Source: Neptuniibacter sp.
GTDB taxonomy: Bacteria; Pseudomonadota; Gammaproteobacteria; Pseudomonadales; Balneatricaceae
NCBI GenBank assembly: GCA_030149405.1
Contig: JASBRM010000021.1
Span: forward strand, 1 to 7,910
Direction: 5' to 3'
Length of the DNA: 7,910 bases
Position numbers and translations under genes: made by a program. The number at the start of each line of letters is the position of its first letter. Within the stretch, counting starts at the first letter, position 1. The notes below the pieces were generated by a model. That model had not been told where the DNA came from, made no database searches, and saw nothing but the letters and a program-made list of their open reading frames with translations. This document shows positions 7,240 to 7,910 of the stretch, piece by piece.

Positions 7240-7910
7240 GACAATCTTTCTTGGCCGTTCATCTAGCCGCTTTTTTGTTTTTCTTCTGATCCTGGCCTGC
7301 ATATTGATGGCTGCGGATTTGTACACTTCAAAAGTCCGGGACAGCCGTTCTTACCTTTCACTGGTTTTAACGCCATTACAGTGGTTCGTTGACCTGCCCA
7401 GCCGTTTTGCCGGAGAGGTTTCCGATGTTGTGGTTGATCGGGGACTTCTGGTTAAAGAGAACGCTAAGCTAAAAGCGGATGCGCTTATTCTGGAAAGGAA
7501 GGTTCAACAGAATGCGGCCTTGCGTCGTGAGAATGATCGCTTACGAGAGCTGGTGGGTGGAAGCCTGCGAATTGACGAAGAAGTAGAGCTGGTCGAACTG
7601 ATTGGGGTCAATCCGGATCCATTTCAACATCAGGTCGTTATCGATCAGGGCAGTGAGAATCAGGTTGTGATTGGTCAGCCTGTATTGGATGCGGGTGGCG
7701 TGATGGGGCAGGTTACCGAGCTTTCTCATTACACAAGCAGAGTGATGTTGATTACTGATGCCCGTCACGCATTGCCGGTCGAAGTTAACAGAAACGGATT
7801 CCGCTCTATTGCTTTGGGCAAGGGGCAACTGGATGAGCTCGAACTAGAACATGTGCCTGACACTGCGGATATTGTGGAAGGTGATCTCATTGTTACCTCT
7901 GGTTTGGGAG
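7235..7910 (+). CDS. mreC: Rod shape-determining protein MreC (3' end outside the window)
   Basis: MreC is a bitopic inner-membrane protein whose periplasmic part scaffolds the elongation complex and activates PBP2-RodA. The window holds 225 codons of a protein usually 280-370 long. From the ATT start the order is: short basic cytoplasmic end (KTIFLGRSSSR), membrane segment at about 13-28 (FFVFLLILACILMAAD), a periplasmic linker, a coiled coil at about 68-107 (heptad-like LLVKENAKLKADALILERK), then the beta domain with VNPDPFQHQVVIDQG, GVMGQVTELS, SRVMLITDARHALPVEV and an unfinished VTSGLG. No ATG, GTG or TTG is in frame between the upstream TGA (7229) and TTG 7304/ATG 7307, and those would remove most of the membrane segment. 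The ATT is therefore the best start. It is the second gene of the mre operon; mreD presumably follows. Confidence 0.93.
   Translation, partial: MKTIFLGRSSSRFFVFLLILACILMAADLYTSKVRDSRSYLSLVLTPLQWFVDLPSRFAGEVSDVVVDRGLLVKENAKLKADALILERKVQQNAALRRENDRLRELVGGSLRIDEEVELVELIGVNPDPFQHQVVIDQGSENQVVIGQPVLDAGGVMGQVTELSHYTSRVMLITDARHALPVEVNRNGFRSIALGKGQLDELELEHVPDTADIVEGDLIVTSGLG

Noticed and set aside
7304..7309. TTG or ATG as the mreC start
   Set aside because: Either would delete the basic cytoplasmic end and most of the membrane segment, and neither has a Shine-Dalgarno, while GGAGGTGA would be left unused at 7224.
7541..7828. Minus-strand frame of 95 codons
   Set aside because: It is antisense to the MreC coiled coil and beta domain, which are clearly coding on the plus strand.

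Overview
The window looks like a chromosomal segment of a marine-type gammaproteobacterium, broadly Oceanospirillales/Pseudomonadales-like. The basis is the arrangement gatCAB back to back with mreB-mreC, as in Pseudomonas, together with proteins of gammaproteobacterial type. This is inferred from gene order and protein sequence; no database search was possible.

Layout. Positions 1-1640 are an accessory-looking, visibly AT-richer stretch. It holds the 5' part of an unrecognised gene with a hydrophobic N-terminus (minus strand, running off the left edge), a YjbR/MmcQ-family gene (minus), and an unrecognised 166-residue gene (plus). The last two diverge from a short intergenic region centred on a perfect 15-bp palindrome. 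Positions 1640-1876 are non-coding with one intrinsic terminator. Next come a DUF445 membrane-protein gene (plus, 1877-2584) and a strong symmetrical terminator (2604-2631) shared with the converging gatB. Positions 2650-5895 are the minus-strand operon gatC-gatA-gatB, encoding the three-subunit tRNA-dependent amidotransferase. A 222-bp intergenic region with two short palindromes separates it from mreB (6118-7155) and mreC (7235 to the right edge), the start of the rod-shape operon.

How the genes work together. GatCAB converts misacylated Glu-tRNA(Gln) and/or Asp-tRNA(Asn) to Gln- or Asn-tRNA. MreB (actin-like filament) and MreC (periplasmic scaffold) organise the cell-wall elongation machinery. 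The two operons are neighbours but have no known functional link.

The most interesting part is the 79-bp mreB-mreC junction. MreC has no ATG, GTG or TTG at its natural N-terminus, and the reading frame is best explained by an ATT start codon at 7235. That ATT sits six bases after GGAGG, within an eight-base perfect match to the 3' end of 16S rRNA (GGAGGTGA). The Shine-Dalgarno is also one arm of a 7-bp perfect hairpin whose other arm, CACCTCC, lies 26 bases upstream. A 26-codon ORF begins three bases after the mreB stop, runs through the whole hairpin, and ends at a TAA that overlaps the ATT by one base (ATTAA). Together these suggest a layout in which MreC is made mainly when ribosomes leave mreB, read the small ORF, open the hairpin and restart. 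The sequence elements are directly visible; the mechanism is inference.
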